Source: CAZRIZ01 sp964600285
Lineage (GTDB): Bacteria; Patescibacteriota; Saccharimonadia; Saccharimonadales; Saccharimonadaceae
Direction: 5' to 3'
Assembly: GCA_964600285.1 (NCBI GenBank)
Contig: CAZRIZ010000003.1
Span: 1 to 44,244, forward strand
DNA: 44,244 nt
Made by a program: the position numbers and the translations under genes. Shown here in pieces: positions 8,641 through 15,965 of this stretch; the first letter of the stretch is position 1; each line of letters opens with the position of its first letter. The notes below the pieces were generated by a model that saw only the letters and a program-made list of their open reading frames with translations, did not search any database and had not been told where the DNA came from.

Positions 8641-9231
8641 CTAGAAAAATACCGGCGTGCCAATCAGGGTCGTAAGAGCCTCTTTCTCTTTGTGGGTCGG
8701 TAAACGCGACCACCAGTCAAACAGTACAGCTGGAGCAGGCCGACCTGGTTCGTAAAACCGAGACTTACCACTTCGCACTCGCGTATCGTTTAAGCTCCAC
8801 GGAATGGCCGGAAAAACTGAAGTCAGAGCGTAGATAACTAAGTAATCGCGACCTGGAACCATAATTCCGTCCAAGTCTAACATCAGAATGTGTGTCATTA
8901 CCGGATCTTTGCCATAGCCACCGCCATTCAAATCAGAAGCAACCGGAATGGCGCCATCATCATCGATCGCCCATCTCGGAAAAGCGGCCCTTTTGGGCGA
9001 CCCGTCCTCGTTAACTTGAGGAACCACAACCAAGCGATAAAACCCGCTTTCAACAGGCTTTTTCTTAAAGCCCTCAATGAGCGTATAGTACCTGGCAGCC
9101 TGCCTTTCTTCCGCACATGAAGCGCAGATAAGCAGGTCCGGGAACTCAGCTGAGTTCCACAGCTTTACATCAGTAGAGCCACAGATTGAACACTTATAAA
9201 GGTCCAAGAAATATTCGCCATTTTTCTCCAT
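8641..9231 (-). CDS. Orphan zinc-ribbon protein, paralogue of the gene at 37823
   Basis: Function unknown. The 196 aa have a four-cysteine zinc ribbon near the N-terminus (CSIC at 14-17, CASC at 36-39) followed by AEERQAARYY. The rest is a soluble domain with WAIDDDGAIP, VFPAIPW and a C-terminal LPTHKE motif. The same series of motifs recurs in order in the C-terminal half of the protein at 37823-38767, so the two are homologues. No signal peptide or membrane segment is seen. It has its own promoter, a hairpin leader, a strong AGGAGG site and a private terminator, so it is a single-gene unit. The cysteine pattern suggests a nucleic-acid or protein binder, but that is a guess. Confidence 0.88.
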   Translation of the reverse strand: MEKNGEYFLDLYKCSICGSTDVKLWNSAEFPDLLICASCAEERQAARYYTLIEGFKKKPVESGFYRLVVVPQVNEDGSPKRAAFPRWAIDDDGAIPVASDLNGGGYGKDPVMTHILMLDLDGIMVPGRDYLVIYALTSVFPAIPWSLNDTRVRSGKSRFYEPGRPAPAVLFDWWSRLPTHKEKEALTTLIGTPVFF

Positions 9232-9270
9232 ACTATTAATAACCTCCTATTTTTTCTCCTTTGGCGTTTT

Positions 9271-9320
9271 GCCGTAGGATATGGTCGTATAAAAACCTTT
9301 ACACAGCCACAACCTACGAC
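9271..9320 (-). promoter_or_regulatory. Leader hairpin element, copy 1
   Basis: In the roughly 100-nt leader of the zinc-ribbon gene, minus-strand GTCGTAGGTTGTGG pairs with CCATATCCTACGGC (one U-U mismatch), and an inner stem GTGTAAA/TTTATAC caps it. The same outer stem, GTCGTAGG and CCTACGGC, frames a 49-nt hairpin at 37727-37775 before the paralogous gene. The terminal GGC can alternatively pair with a GCC just downstream, so two folds are possible. Candidate cis-regulatory RNA. Confidence 0.7.
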
Positions 9321-9329
9321 AAACCTACT

Positions 9330-9353
9330 AGAGTAGATTATAAAAGTTCCAAG
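9330..9353 (-). promoter_or_regulatory. Promoter box shared by the two zinc-ribbon genes, copy 1
   Basis: The minus-strand 24-mer has CTTGGAACTTT, then TATAATC, then TACTCT. It matches 37685-37708 at 21 of 24 positions. It contains TATAAT (9337-9342), which would start transcription near 9330, just before the leader hairpin. No convincing -35 is visible, so an activator may bind the conserved CTTSGAAC half. Confidence 0.65.
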
Positions 9354-9534
9354 CAGTTATTTTACGTGCCTATATCTTTTCATTATAACATAAGTCTCTA
9401 TAAAAGTAACCGAATCTTAAAGCCCACTGGGCTTAAGAGATCTCTTGATAAAAGTGTGCTAAAATTAATTAAAGATTTTGCTCTTATAAAAAGAGTCTGG
9501 AGAAATCGATGGTTTCAGAAAGGTTAAGTTTCAA

Positions 9535-10608
9535 ATGCTAAAAATAGGAATTGTAGGACTACCCAACGTCGGAAAGTCGACGCTTTTTAATATTTTAACT
9601 GGCGACAACAACGCCCTAGCCGCCAACTACCCTTTTGCTACCATCGAACCAAATACCGGCATCGCAACCGTGCCGGATCTTAGATTAGACAAGCTAACAG
9701 CAATTTATCAGTCTAAAAAGACTACGCCAGCCGTTATCAAATTGGTTGATATAGCTGGACTGGTTGAAGGCGCTAGTCGAGGTGAAGGACTCGGCAATAA
9801 GTTTCTAGCCAACATTAGAGAATGTGATGCCGTCATTCATACCGTCAGAGCTTTTGAAGATAGCGACGTCATCCACGTTAGCAACCAAATTGAACCCAAA
9901 AAAGATATCGAAATTATCAATACCGAGTTAATTCTAGCTGATATTCAGGCCATCGACTCGAAGCTAGAAAAACTAGGCAAAGAAATTAAAGCTAACCCGA
10001 AAAAATCCCTCATAAAAGACAACCTAGAAAAACTAAAAAAAGACTTGGAATCTGGTTTACCAGCTAGACAGAGCAAGTTTAATACCGAAGAAGCAAAAGA
10101 ACTGAACCTACTAACCGACAAAACTGTGATCTATGTTTTTAATATTAACGAAAGTGACTTACAAAACGAGGCTTATTTGTCAGAGTTAAAATCCCTGGTC
10201 GAGCCAGACGAATCTATTTTCGTGGCTATGAAACTAGAAGATGAGTTAAAACAACTTTCTCCGACCGACGCCCAAGAGTTACTTCAAAGCTATGGTGCCG
10301 ATAAATCGGGCTTGGAGCAACTGGTTTTATCAGCTTACCGTGCGCTTCACCTGCAGAGTTTTTTGACTGCCGGAGAAGACGAAACTAGAGCATGGACCAT
10401 AAAACAAGGCGCCACCGCCCCACAAGCTGCAGGAGCAATACACTCGGACTTTGAAAGAGGTTTTATCGCTGCTGACGTCATAAATTATACTGATCTAATC
10501 CAGTATGGAAGTGAACAAAAAGTTCGTGAAGCTGGTAGAATTCGCACCGAGGGCCGCGACTATATCATGCGACCAGATGACATCGTCCACTTCAAGTTTA
10601 ATGTCTGA
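9535..10608 (+). CDS. ychF: Redox-regulated ATPase/GTPase YchF (OBG family)
   Basis: Universally conserved ribosome-associated P-loop NTPase that prefers ATP. The 357 aa comprise a G domain with G1 GLPNVGKS (8-15), G3 DIAGLVEGAS with the following GLGNKFL, a coiled-coil insertion near 130-180 and a C-terminal TGS-like domain ending DYIMRPDDIVHFKFNV, a strongly conserved YchF tail. AAAGG lies about 12 nt before the ATG. It is alone on the plus strand, and its last 11 bp overlap the convergent tlyA stop. Upstream, 9416-9437 holds a dyad (CTTAAAGCCCA, then TGGGCTTAAG) and an extended -10 TGCTAAAAT lies near 9457-9465. Confidence 0.97.
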   Translation: MLKIGIVGLPNVGKSTLFNILTGDNNALAANYPFATIEPNTGIATVPDLRLDKLTAIYQSKKTTPAVIKLVDIAGLVEGASRGEGLGNKFLANIRECDAVIHTVRAFEDSDVIHVSNQIEPKKDIEIINTELILADIQAIDSKLEKLGKEIKANPKKSLIKDNLEKLKKDLESGLPARQSKFNTEEAKELNLLTDKTVIYVFNINESDLQNEAYLSELKSLVEPDESIFVAMKLEDELKQLSPTDAQELLQSYGADKSGLEQLVLSAYRALHLQSFLTAGEDETRAWTIKQGATAPQAAGAIHSDFERGFIAADVINYTDLIQYGSEQKVREAGRIRTEGRDYIMRPDDIVHFKFNV

Positions 10609-11338
10609 TACTAAGCAAATAAAATCTTTCTAAGTTGCCCTTTTCGCCAGCCACAGCACTATCCCGCTTAGTTTTTATAACGTAGTACTGACTCGCCCAC
10701 TGTTCAAATTGACGAAAAATTTCCCGTCTAATTTTATTATTTTTTACCACGCCTTTATGTAAATTTTGTTGATTAGTCTCGAATTGAGGTTTTACCATGA
10801 CCACTGTTAACGTGCCGTTCTGAACACTTTTTTTATTCAAATTCTTAGCCACGTGAGGTAAGATTTTACGAAGTGATATAAATGAGACATCAGCCAAAAC
10901 AATGTCCGGAAATTCTGAACCTGTAATTTGAAAGTCGCGAATATCTATCTTTTCGTGAAGCTCGATTTTTGGATTAGTACGCAGGCTTGGATGAAGCTGA
11001 TTACTACCGACATCAACCGCAATCACCTTTTTTGCACCATGACGTAAAGCATAGTCAGTAAACCCACCGGTTGAACTACCAATATCTAAGACAACCTTGT
11101 CTTTGAAAGAAAGATTAAGATCTTTGGCCACGCTAGCCAACTTTAGACCGGCCCGAGAAACGTATTGTTCAGCTATATTTATAGTGATATTGTCAGCTTC
11201 TCCAACTAACAAGCCAGCCTTGCTGGCTGGCTTGTTATTTACTAATACGCAACCAAGTTTAATGTAATTTTGAGCTTGCGAACGACTCGGCGACAGCCCA
11301 CGTTCCACCAACACCAGATCTAGCCTTTGCTTTCTCAT
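10598..11338 (-). CDS. tlyA: TlyA family rRNA methyltransferase / hemolysin-like protein
   Basis: 2'-O-methyltransferase of 16S/23S rRNA. The 246 aa have an N-terminal S4 RNA-binding domain (RLDLVLVERGLSPSRSQA, about 4-60) and an FtsJ/RrmJ-type Rossmann domain. The SAM loop is VVLDIGSSTGGFTDYAL, and the acidic motifs are DVGSNQLHP and ADVSFIS. TlyA was first described as a haemolysin in some bacteria, but the rRNA role is the better-supported one. It is last in the rpsF-ssb-rpsR-efp-tlyA run, 27 bp after efp, and converges on ychF. Confidence 0.93.
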   Translation of the reverse strand: MRKQRLDLVLVERGLSPSRSQAQNYIKLGCVLVNNKPASKAGLLVGEADNITINIAEQYVSRAGLKLASVAKDLNLSFKDKVVLDIGSSTGGFTDYALRHGAKKVIAVDVGSNQLHPSLRTNPKIELHEKIDIRDFQITGSEFPDIVLADVSFISLRKILPHVAKNLNKKSVQNGTLTVVMVKPQFETNQQNLHKGVVKNNKIRREIFRQFEQWASQYYVIKTKRDSAVAGEKGNLERFYLLSIRH

Positions 11339-11365
11339 GGGAGCGCTCTCTTCCTTCCTAGGATT

Positions 11366-11926
11366 CTACTTTTTTCGTTCGCGATAAGTTCCAGTTTCAG
11401 TATCAACTGAAATCTCATCACCTTGTTTGATAAAGGCTGGGACTTTTATGACCAAGCCAGTTTCGAGCTTAGCGTCTTTCATGACACTAGAGGTCGTGTC
11501 ACCTTTAACGACGCTTTCAGTATACTCAACTTTTAGATAAACATTCTTAGGTAAGGTTATATTGATAACTCGTCCAGCAAAGAACTGTAAATCAACCATC
11601 GAGCCATCAATTAAATAGTCAGTTACGTCTGGAGCAAAATCAATCGCTAGCTCAAACTGTTCAAACGTGTCTTGATTCATAAAATACATTTTCTCACCAT
11701 CATGATAGAGATACTGCACGGTCTGAATTTCAACATCAGCTGGTTCAATTTTTTCTTGGCCCTTGAACGTCTTTGGCACGACAGCGCCATCAAGCAAATT
11801 CCTCAGCCTGACATTGACTATACTACCACCTCGGCCCATAACTTTTTGGTTGTAATCAATCACCTGAAATGGCTTACCATCAATTTGAATAAGAACGCCC
11901 TTTTTTAAATTCGTGGGTTGTAACAT
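11366..11926 (-). CDS. efp: Elongation factor P, arginine-tip variant
   Basis: Binds between the P and E sites of the ribosome and relieves stalling at polyproline. The 186 aa form the three beta domains of EF-P: KOW-like N-terminus, OB domain and C-terminal OB ending VDTETGTYRER. The functional loop reads KVMGRGGS, with R32 where most EF-P proteins have the modified lysine (PGKG). Arginine at this place is rhamnosylated by EarP in some Proteobacteria, but no EarP is visible here. It lies 12 bp after rpsR. Confidence 0.95.
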   Translation of the reverse strand: MLQPTNLKKGVLIQIDGKPFQVIDYNQKVMGRGGSIVNVRLRNLLDGAVVPKTFKGQEKIEPADVEIQTVQYLYHDGEKMYFMNQDTFEQFELAIDFAPDVTDYLIDGSMVDLQFFAGRVINITLPKNVYLKVEYTESVVKGDTTSSVMKDAKLETGLVIKVPAFIKQGDEISVDTETGTYRERKK

Positions 11927-11938
11927 AGAGACCCGCTC

Positions 11939-12136
11939 CTAACGTTGTGTAAATGGCAATGAGCCCAAGTGACGAGCTCGCTTAACTGCCTTAGCTAAAT
12001 CTCGTTGTTCTTTAGCGCTTAGACCAGTACGGCCAATTGGCTCGATTGATCCATAAACATTGATGTAGCGTTGTAAAGCTTTCACATCGCGATAATCAAA
12101 TACGCGTAGCAAAGCCTTCTTTTCTTTTTTAGTCAT
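11939..12136 (-). CDS. rpsR: Small ribosomal subunit protein bS18
   Basis: 16S rRNA-binding protein that pairs with bS6 on the platform. The 65 aa are somewhat shorter than usual because the N-terminal tail, with its cysteines, is missing. The conserved core is intact: FDYRDVKALQRYI, then GRTGLSAKEQRDLAKAVKRAR and HLGSLPFT. It follows ssb by 26 bp in the classical rpsF-ssb-rpsR order. Confidence 0.97.
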   Translation of the reverse strand: MTKKEKKALLRVFDYRDVKALQRYINVYGSIEPIGRTGLSAKEQRDLAKAVKRARHLGSLPFTQR

Positions 12137-12162
12137 ATTATTTTCTATCTCCTTTAATTCTC

Positions 12163-12630
12163 TTAGAACGGAATATCTGACAAATCAATTTCTTCCTCTT
12201 CATCCAACTCTTCTGGAACAACGTCAGCCTTGGCAGGTTTAGAAGGTTTTGAGCCAGTTGGCTTAGGAGAATAGGAATCGTCGCTATTATTGTTACGACC
12301 ACCGCTGATAAAGTTGAAATCCTCCACAACAACCTCTACAGCCTGACGCTTATTGCCCTCTTTATCTTCATACGAGCGCTGATCGAGTCGACCACTTACA
12401 AGAAGTGGTGAGCCCTTTGAGGTGTATTGAGCAATGATTTCACCCACTTTCCCCCATGCAACACAATTGATAAAGCTGGTTTGTTCTTGCTGCTGGCCAT
12501 CTTGACCGCGCCAACTGCGTGTCACAGCGAGACTAAAATTCCCAACTGTTTGCCCACTTGGTGTTGTGCGTGTTTCAACGTCGCGCGTTAAATTCCCCAT
12601 CAGAATAACTTTATTGAAACCTTTTGCCAT
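12163..12630 (-). CDS. ssb: Single-stranded DNA-binding protein SSB
   Basis: Tetrameric OB-fold protein that coats single-stranded DNA. The 155 aa begin with the OB domain (KVILMGNLTRDVETR, then FINCVAWGK, up to about 110). A flexible Ser/Pro/Lys-rich linker and the acidic tip LSDIPF follow; the tip recruits replication and repair partners. It is encoded between bS6 and bS18, as in most bacteria, and is probably co-regulated with them. Confidence 0.97.
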   Translation of the reverse strand: MAKGFNKVILMGNLTRDVETRTTPSGQTVGNFSLAVTRSWRGQDGQQQEQTSFINCVAWGKVGEIIAQYTSKGSPLLVSGRLDQRSYEDKEGNKRQAVEVVVEDFNFISGGRNNNSDDSYSPKPTGSKPSKPAKADVVPEELDEEEEIDLSDIPF

Positions 12631-12650
12631 GATACTCTCCTAATAGTTAA

Positions 12651-12992
12651 TTATTTTTCTTCTTTAGTTTCGCGATTCTTTTCTTGTTCGGCGCGTTGAG
12701 CCTGTACTCTTGGATCGGCTTTGACCAACAAATAACGTAAAATTTCTTTGTTGATATTAAACAATCCGGATATTTTGGCTGGAGCGCTAGCTGGCAGTGC
12801 TAATTCAAAGTAAACATAGTTAGCAAAACTCTGTCCATCAATTTGATAGGCTAATTTTTTCTTGCCCATAATGTCTTGCTTGTTGATTTTTCCACCAGCA
12901 TCTTCAATCACCTTAATCACTTTTGATAAAGGTTTGTTGATATCTAGCTCCAAATCTGGGTGAATTAGTACCGTTAGTTCGTATTCGGTCAT
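12651..12992 (-). CDS. rpsF: Small ribosomal subunit protein bS6
   Basis: Platform protein that binds 16S rRNA as a heterodimer with bS18. The 113 aa carry the ferredoxin-like fold: YELTVLIHPDLE, then GKKKLAYQIDGQSFANYVYF and NINKEILRYLLVK. A charged tail rich in Glu and Lys ends it. It starts the rpsF-ssb-rpsR operon, and AAAGGAG lies just upstream of the ATG. Confidence 0.97.
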   Translation of the reverse strand: MTEYELTVLIHPDLELDINKPLSKVIKVIEDAGGKINKQDIMGKKKLAYQIDGQSFANYVYFELALPASAPAKISGLFNINKEILRYLLVKADPRVQAQRAEQEKNRETKEEK

Positions 12993-13017
12993 ACTCCTTT
13001 GGAATCCTTTCTTGGAT

Positions 13018-13088
13018 GCTTACTTCTAAGAGTAAGCTTGAGTTAATATTGTGTCACCAAGTATACCACAATCTGTGGAAAAGTCTAA
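13018..13088 (-). promoter_or_regulatory. rpsF operon promoter and leader hairpin
   Basis: Minus strand TTAGAC (13083-13088), 17 bp, TATACT (13060-13065) gives a leader of about 60 nt. The leader contains a 7-bp hairpin GCTTACT/AGTAAGC (13018-13037) and then ATCC/GGAT next to the Shine-Dalgarno. The place fits a bS6:bS18 autoregulatory leader, though I cannot confirm the known binding motif. Confidence 0.5.
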
Positions 13089-13099
13089 TTGTTTAGTTT

Positions 13100-15337
13100 T
13101 TATAAGATTAAATCGTCAACGCTATCAACTAAAATTTCACGGGGTTTTGAGCCGTCTGGTTGGCTAACAATTCCCCGATCTACAAGCTCCGTCATTAAAC
13201 GAGCCGCCCTATTATAGCCAATACGCAAGCGTTGTTGTAGGTAAGATACCGATGCTCTCCGTTCGTCTATGACAACCTTGATAGCTTCGCGAATTAAATC
13301 ATCGTCAGCTCCAGCGAAGTCATCTGAAATGCTCCCACGTCCGTTCAAGTGAACTTCTTGTGCCACTACGGCATCGTCATATTTAGGCGATGATTGGGCT
13401 CGAAGAAAGTCTGTAACTTTCAGAACCTCTTCATCAGATACCCAAGCGCCCTGAACGCGTTTTGGCTTACTCATACTTGCAGTCAACATCAACATGTCGC
13501 CCTTACCTAATAGTTTTTCTGCTCCGGCACGATCTAAGATAGTCTTTGAGTCAACTTGACTAGCAGTCGTAAAGGCAAAACGCGCTGGAATATTAGCTTT
13601 AATCAAACCAGTTACGACATTAACGCTTGGCCGTTGCGTTGCTAAGACTAAGTGAATTCCAACCGCCCGAGCTTTCTGAGCAATGCGTACGATCAGAGCT
13701 TCAACATCACGTGACGCAGCCATCATCAAATCAGATAACTCATCGATTACAATCACAACGTAAGGCATTGCACCCTCATGTTCAGCTGAGCCATCTTCTA
13801 GTATAACTTCTTCGATTTCAACCACGTCCTCGTCTTGACCTTGCTCGTTAATCCAGGCATTATAGCTCTTAATATCTTTCTTCTTATATTTAGCTAGCAG
13901 ATTGTATCGTCGTTCCATTTCACTCACCGCCCACTTCAGAGCCGACAAGGTTTTTTCTGGTTCAGTGATAATAGGCGTTAGTAAGTGTGGTATGTCTTGG
14001 TATGGCGCCATTTCAACTTGTTTTGGATCGACCAAAATTAATTTCAAATCACTTGGACTATTGCGATAAAGTAGACTAACGAGCAGGGAATTTATCATGA
14101 CCGACTTACCCGAACCAGTTTGCCCAGCAATCAAAGCATGGGGCAAATCGCTTAGACCACAAACAATTGCCTGTCCGGCCGTATCACGACCAACCGCAAA
14201 AGTCATCTTTTCAGCTGAGGAACTCCATGCTGGAGAGGATATAATGCCCCGAATTCGAACGTCGGCCGCCTTAACATTTGGCACCTCAATACCAACCGCT
14301 CGCTTACCAGGAATTGGCGCCTCAATCCTCAAACTCTGAGCCGCTAAATTAAGCGCTAAATTATTCTCCAAGGCGGCAATTTTACTTAGCTTCACACCAG
14401 AATCAGGCATGAGTGAATATTGCGTCACCTTCGGACCGATACTAGCGCCAGTCATCTCTACATCAATACCAAACTCGTGCAGAGTATCTTGGATAACTCT
14501 AGCATTCTTTTTAACATCGCCAGCATCAGCTGGATTCTGTTTCTTACCAAGTAGATTGATTGGTGGCATTTGCCAATTCGGGTCTTGAATCGAAACCAGA
14601 GCGGTTTTTTCTGTCGTTAAGCTTGGAGACGAGGCCGAAGATTTTGGCAAGGACGTTTGTGGCTTAGTAGATACGTCAGAGCCATCATCACCATCGCTCC
14701 GACCGCCCTGCACTAACGGTCCAGTTTCATTAATAATCTCAAACTCAGCTTTTGGCTTGTTGCTTTTGTCATTAACTTCTCGTTTCTTAAAACCATCTGA
14801 GTCAATTTTTTGCTTATGACTCTTCAGCCAGCCCACAAAGCCAGAATAGGTTGCACGCGATAGCAGAAAAACATCAATAGCAATTAGCACTAAATAGATA
14901 ATTACGGCCAAATTTGCCACTACCAGCTGAAGAAGTCCTATATTGAGCCATTTGCCAATTAGTCCGCCCCCAGAGGCATCAGACTTAACATCCGACTTAA
15001 TTATGATATCAAACAGCCCAGCTAGAAAAATTGCTAGAAACAGACTGGCGACATAAACGTAACTAGGTAACTTATTGTTTTCATCTTTGAAAATCGCAAT
15101 ACCGAGATAAATCAACACTACAGGAATCGCAAAACTAGCAAAGCCAAAGAATTTTAGACCAACCTCTTTTTGAACCCAGTCTAGCACTGGTCCGCCAGAT
15201 TGGAACCAAGTCACCACCAGTAGAGCTGCCAGTAAAAACAGTAAAATAGCACCAGTTTGCGCCCAAAAACCTTTTGGCAACTTAAATGCCGAACCAGATT
15301 CAGCTTGTTTTTTGTTTTGTTTCTTTTTCTTTGGCAT
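13100..15337 (-). CDS. ftsK: DNA translocase FtsK/SpoIIIE
   Basis: Septum-located dsDNA pump for chromosome segregation. From the ATG at 15335-15337 (745 aa) it has a lysine-rich start, four membrane helices (about 28-47, 64-83, 92-112, 135-161), a polar linker and the alpha-beta motor. Walker A GQTGSGKS is at 405-412 and Walker B is VIVIDELSDLM. At the C-terminus is a winged-helix gamma domain (YLQQRLRIGYNRAARLM), which reads polar DNA motifs. A longer frame adds 13 residues but overlaps a good promoter. It follows udg, with its own near-leaderless promoter. Confidence 0.96.
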   Translation of the reverse strand: MPKKKKQNKKQAESGSAFKLPKGFWAQTGAILLFLLAALLVVTWFQSGGPVLDWVQKEVGLKFFGFASFAIPVVLIYLGIAIFKDENNKLPSYVYVASLFLAIFLAGLFDIIIKSDVKSDASGGGLIGKWLNIGLLQLVVANLAVIIYLVLIAIDVFLLSRATYSGFVGWLKSHKQKIDSDGFKKREVNDKSNKPKAEFEIINETGPLVQGGRSDGDDGSDVSTKPQTSLPKSSASSPSLTTEKTALVSIQDPNWQMPPINLLGKKQNPADAGDVKKNARVIQDTLHEFGIDVEMTGASIGPKVTQYSLMPDSGVKLSKIAALENNLALNLAAQSLRIEAPIPGKRAVGIEVPNVKAADVRIRGIISSPAWSSSAEKMTFAVGRDTAGQAIVCGLSDLPHALIAGQTGSGKSVMINSLLVSLLYRNSPSDLKLILVDPKQVEMAPYQDIPHLLTPIITEPEKTLSALKWAVSEMERRYNLLAKYKKKDIKSYNAWINEQGQDEDVVEIEEVILEDGSAEHEGAMPYVVIVIDELSDLMMAASRDVEALIVRIAQKARAVGIHLVLATQRPSVNVVTGLIKANIPARFAFTTASQVDSKTILDRAGAEKLLGKGDMLMLTASMSKPKRVQGAWVSDEEVLKVTDFLRAQSSPKYDDAVVAQEVHLNGRGSISDDFAGADDDLIREAIKVVIDERRASVSYLQQRLRIGYNRAARLMTELVDRGIVSQPDGSKPREILVDSVDDLIL

Positions 15338-15347
15338 ATACAAACAT

Positions 15348-15376
15348 ATTGTATCAAAAAATACAACATTTTGCAA
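15348..15376 (-). promoter_or_regulatory. Near-leaderless promoter of ftsK
   Basis: Minus strand TTGCAA (15371-15376), 17-bp spacer, TACAAT (15348-15353), then 10 nt to the ATG and no Shine-Dalgarno. It fits in the short gap after the udg stop. Confidence 0.65.
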
Positions 15377-15387
15377 GGCGCTAAAGG

Positions 15388-15957
15388 TTAATCTAGGAAA
15401 TGTCGGACGGCTTGAAAATCATCGATTAACTGCTGTCTCATACCTCCGTTATAAAGTGCGGCCGCTGGGTGGTAAAGTGGCAACAAACGAAGCTCCCGTT
15501 TAGAAGTTTTCACCTTAAAAGTCTTGCCATGAACCTTAGAAATTACCGCATCCGCCTTGAAAAAACTCAAAGAGTGGCGCCCAAGCGTAACTATTACGCT
15601 TGGCTCAATAATTTGAATTTGCCGGATCAAGAACGGAGCAAACGCCTTTTTCTCTTCAGGCAATGGATCGCGATTATTAGGCGGACGGTACTTTACGATG
15701 TTGGTTATATAAGTATCTTCTCTCTTTAAGTTAATCGTTGCCAACATTTCTTCTAGAAACTTGCCACTAGCTCCAACGAAAGGCCGTCCCAGCTCGTCTT
15801 CACGCTTACCTGGTGCTTCACCAATAAACATAATCTTAGCATCCAAATCACCCTCCCCAATTACCAACTGCGTTGCCCCGGCTCTAAGGTCGGGACAAAC
15901 GCCTTGGTTTACAATGTCTTCAGCTAGTTGCTTGATTTGATCTTTTTTACTAGCCAC
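15388..15957 (-). CDS. Family 4-type uracil-DNA glycosylase lacking most Fe-S ligands
   Basis: Removes uracil from DNA to start base excision repair. The 189 aa show motif A GEAPGKREDELGRPFVG (about 47-63), the TNIVKYRPPNNRDP segment and motif B HPAAALYN, as in thermophile family 4 UDGs. Those enzymes bind a [4Fe-4S] cluster through four cysteines. Here only C21 remains: the partner in the first pair is gone, and the later pair reads Y (in KYRPPNNR) and F (in EEKKAFAPF). The cluster is therefore probably absent. It lies 8 bp after pnp. Confidence 0.9.
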   Translation of the reverse strand: MASKKDQIKQLAEDIVNQGVCPDLRAGATQLVIGEGDLDAKIMFIGEAPGKREDELGRPFVGASGKFLEEMLATINLKREDTYITNIVKYRPPNNRDPLPEEKKAFAPFLIRQIQIIEPSVIVTLGRHSLSFFKADAVISKVHGKTFKVKTSKRELRLLPLYHPAAALYNGGMRQQLIDDFQAVRHFLD

Positions 15958-15965
15958 TGTTTTGA

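Noticed and set aside
9261..9527. 88-aa frame on plus upstream of ychF
   Set aside because: It overlaps the conserved promoter box and hairpin of the opposite gene, has no ribosome site and shows low-quality composition.
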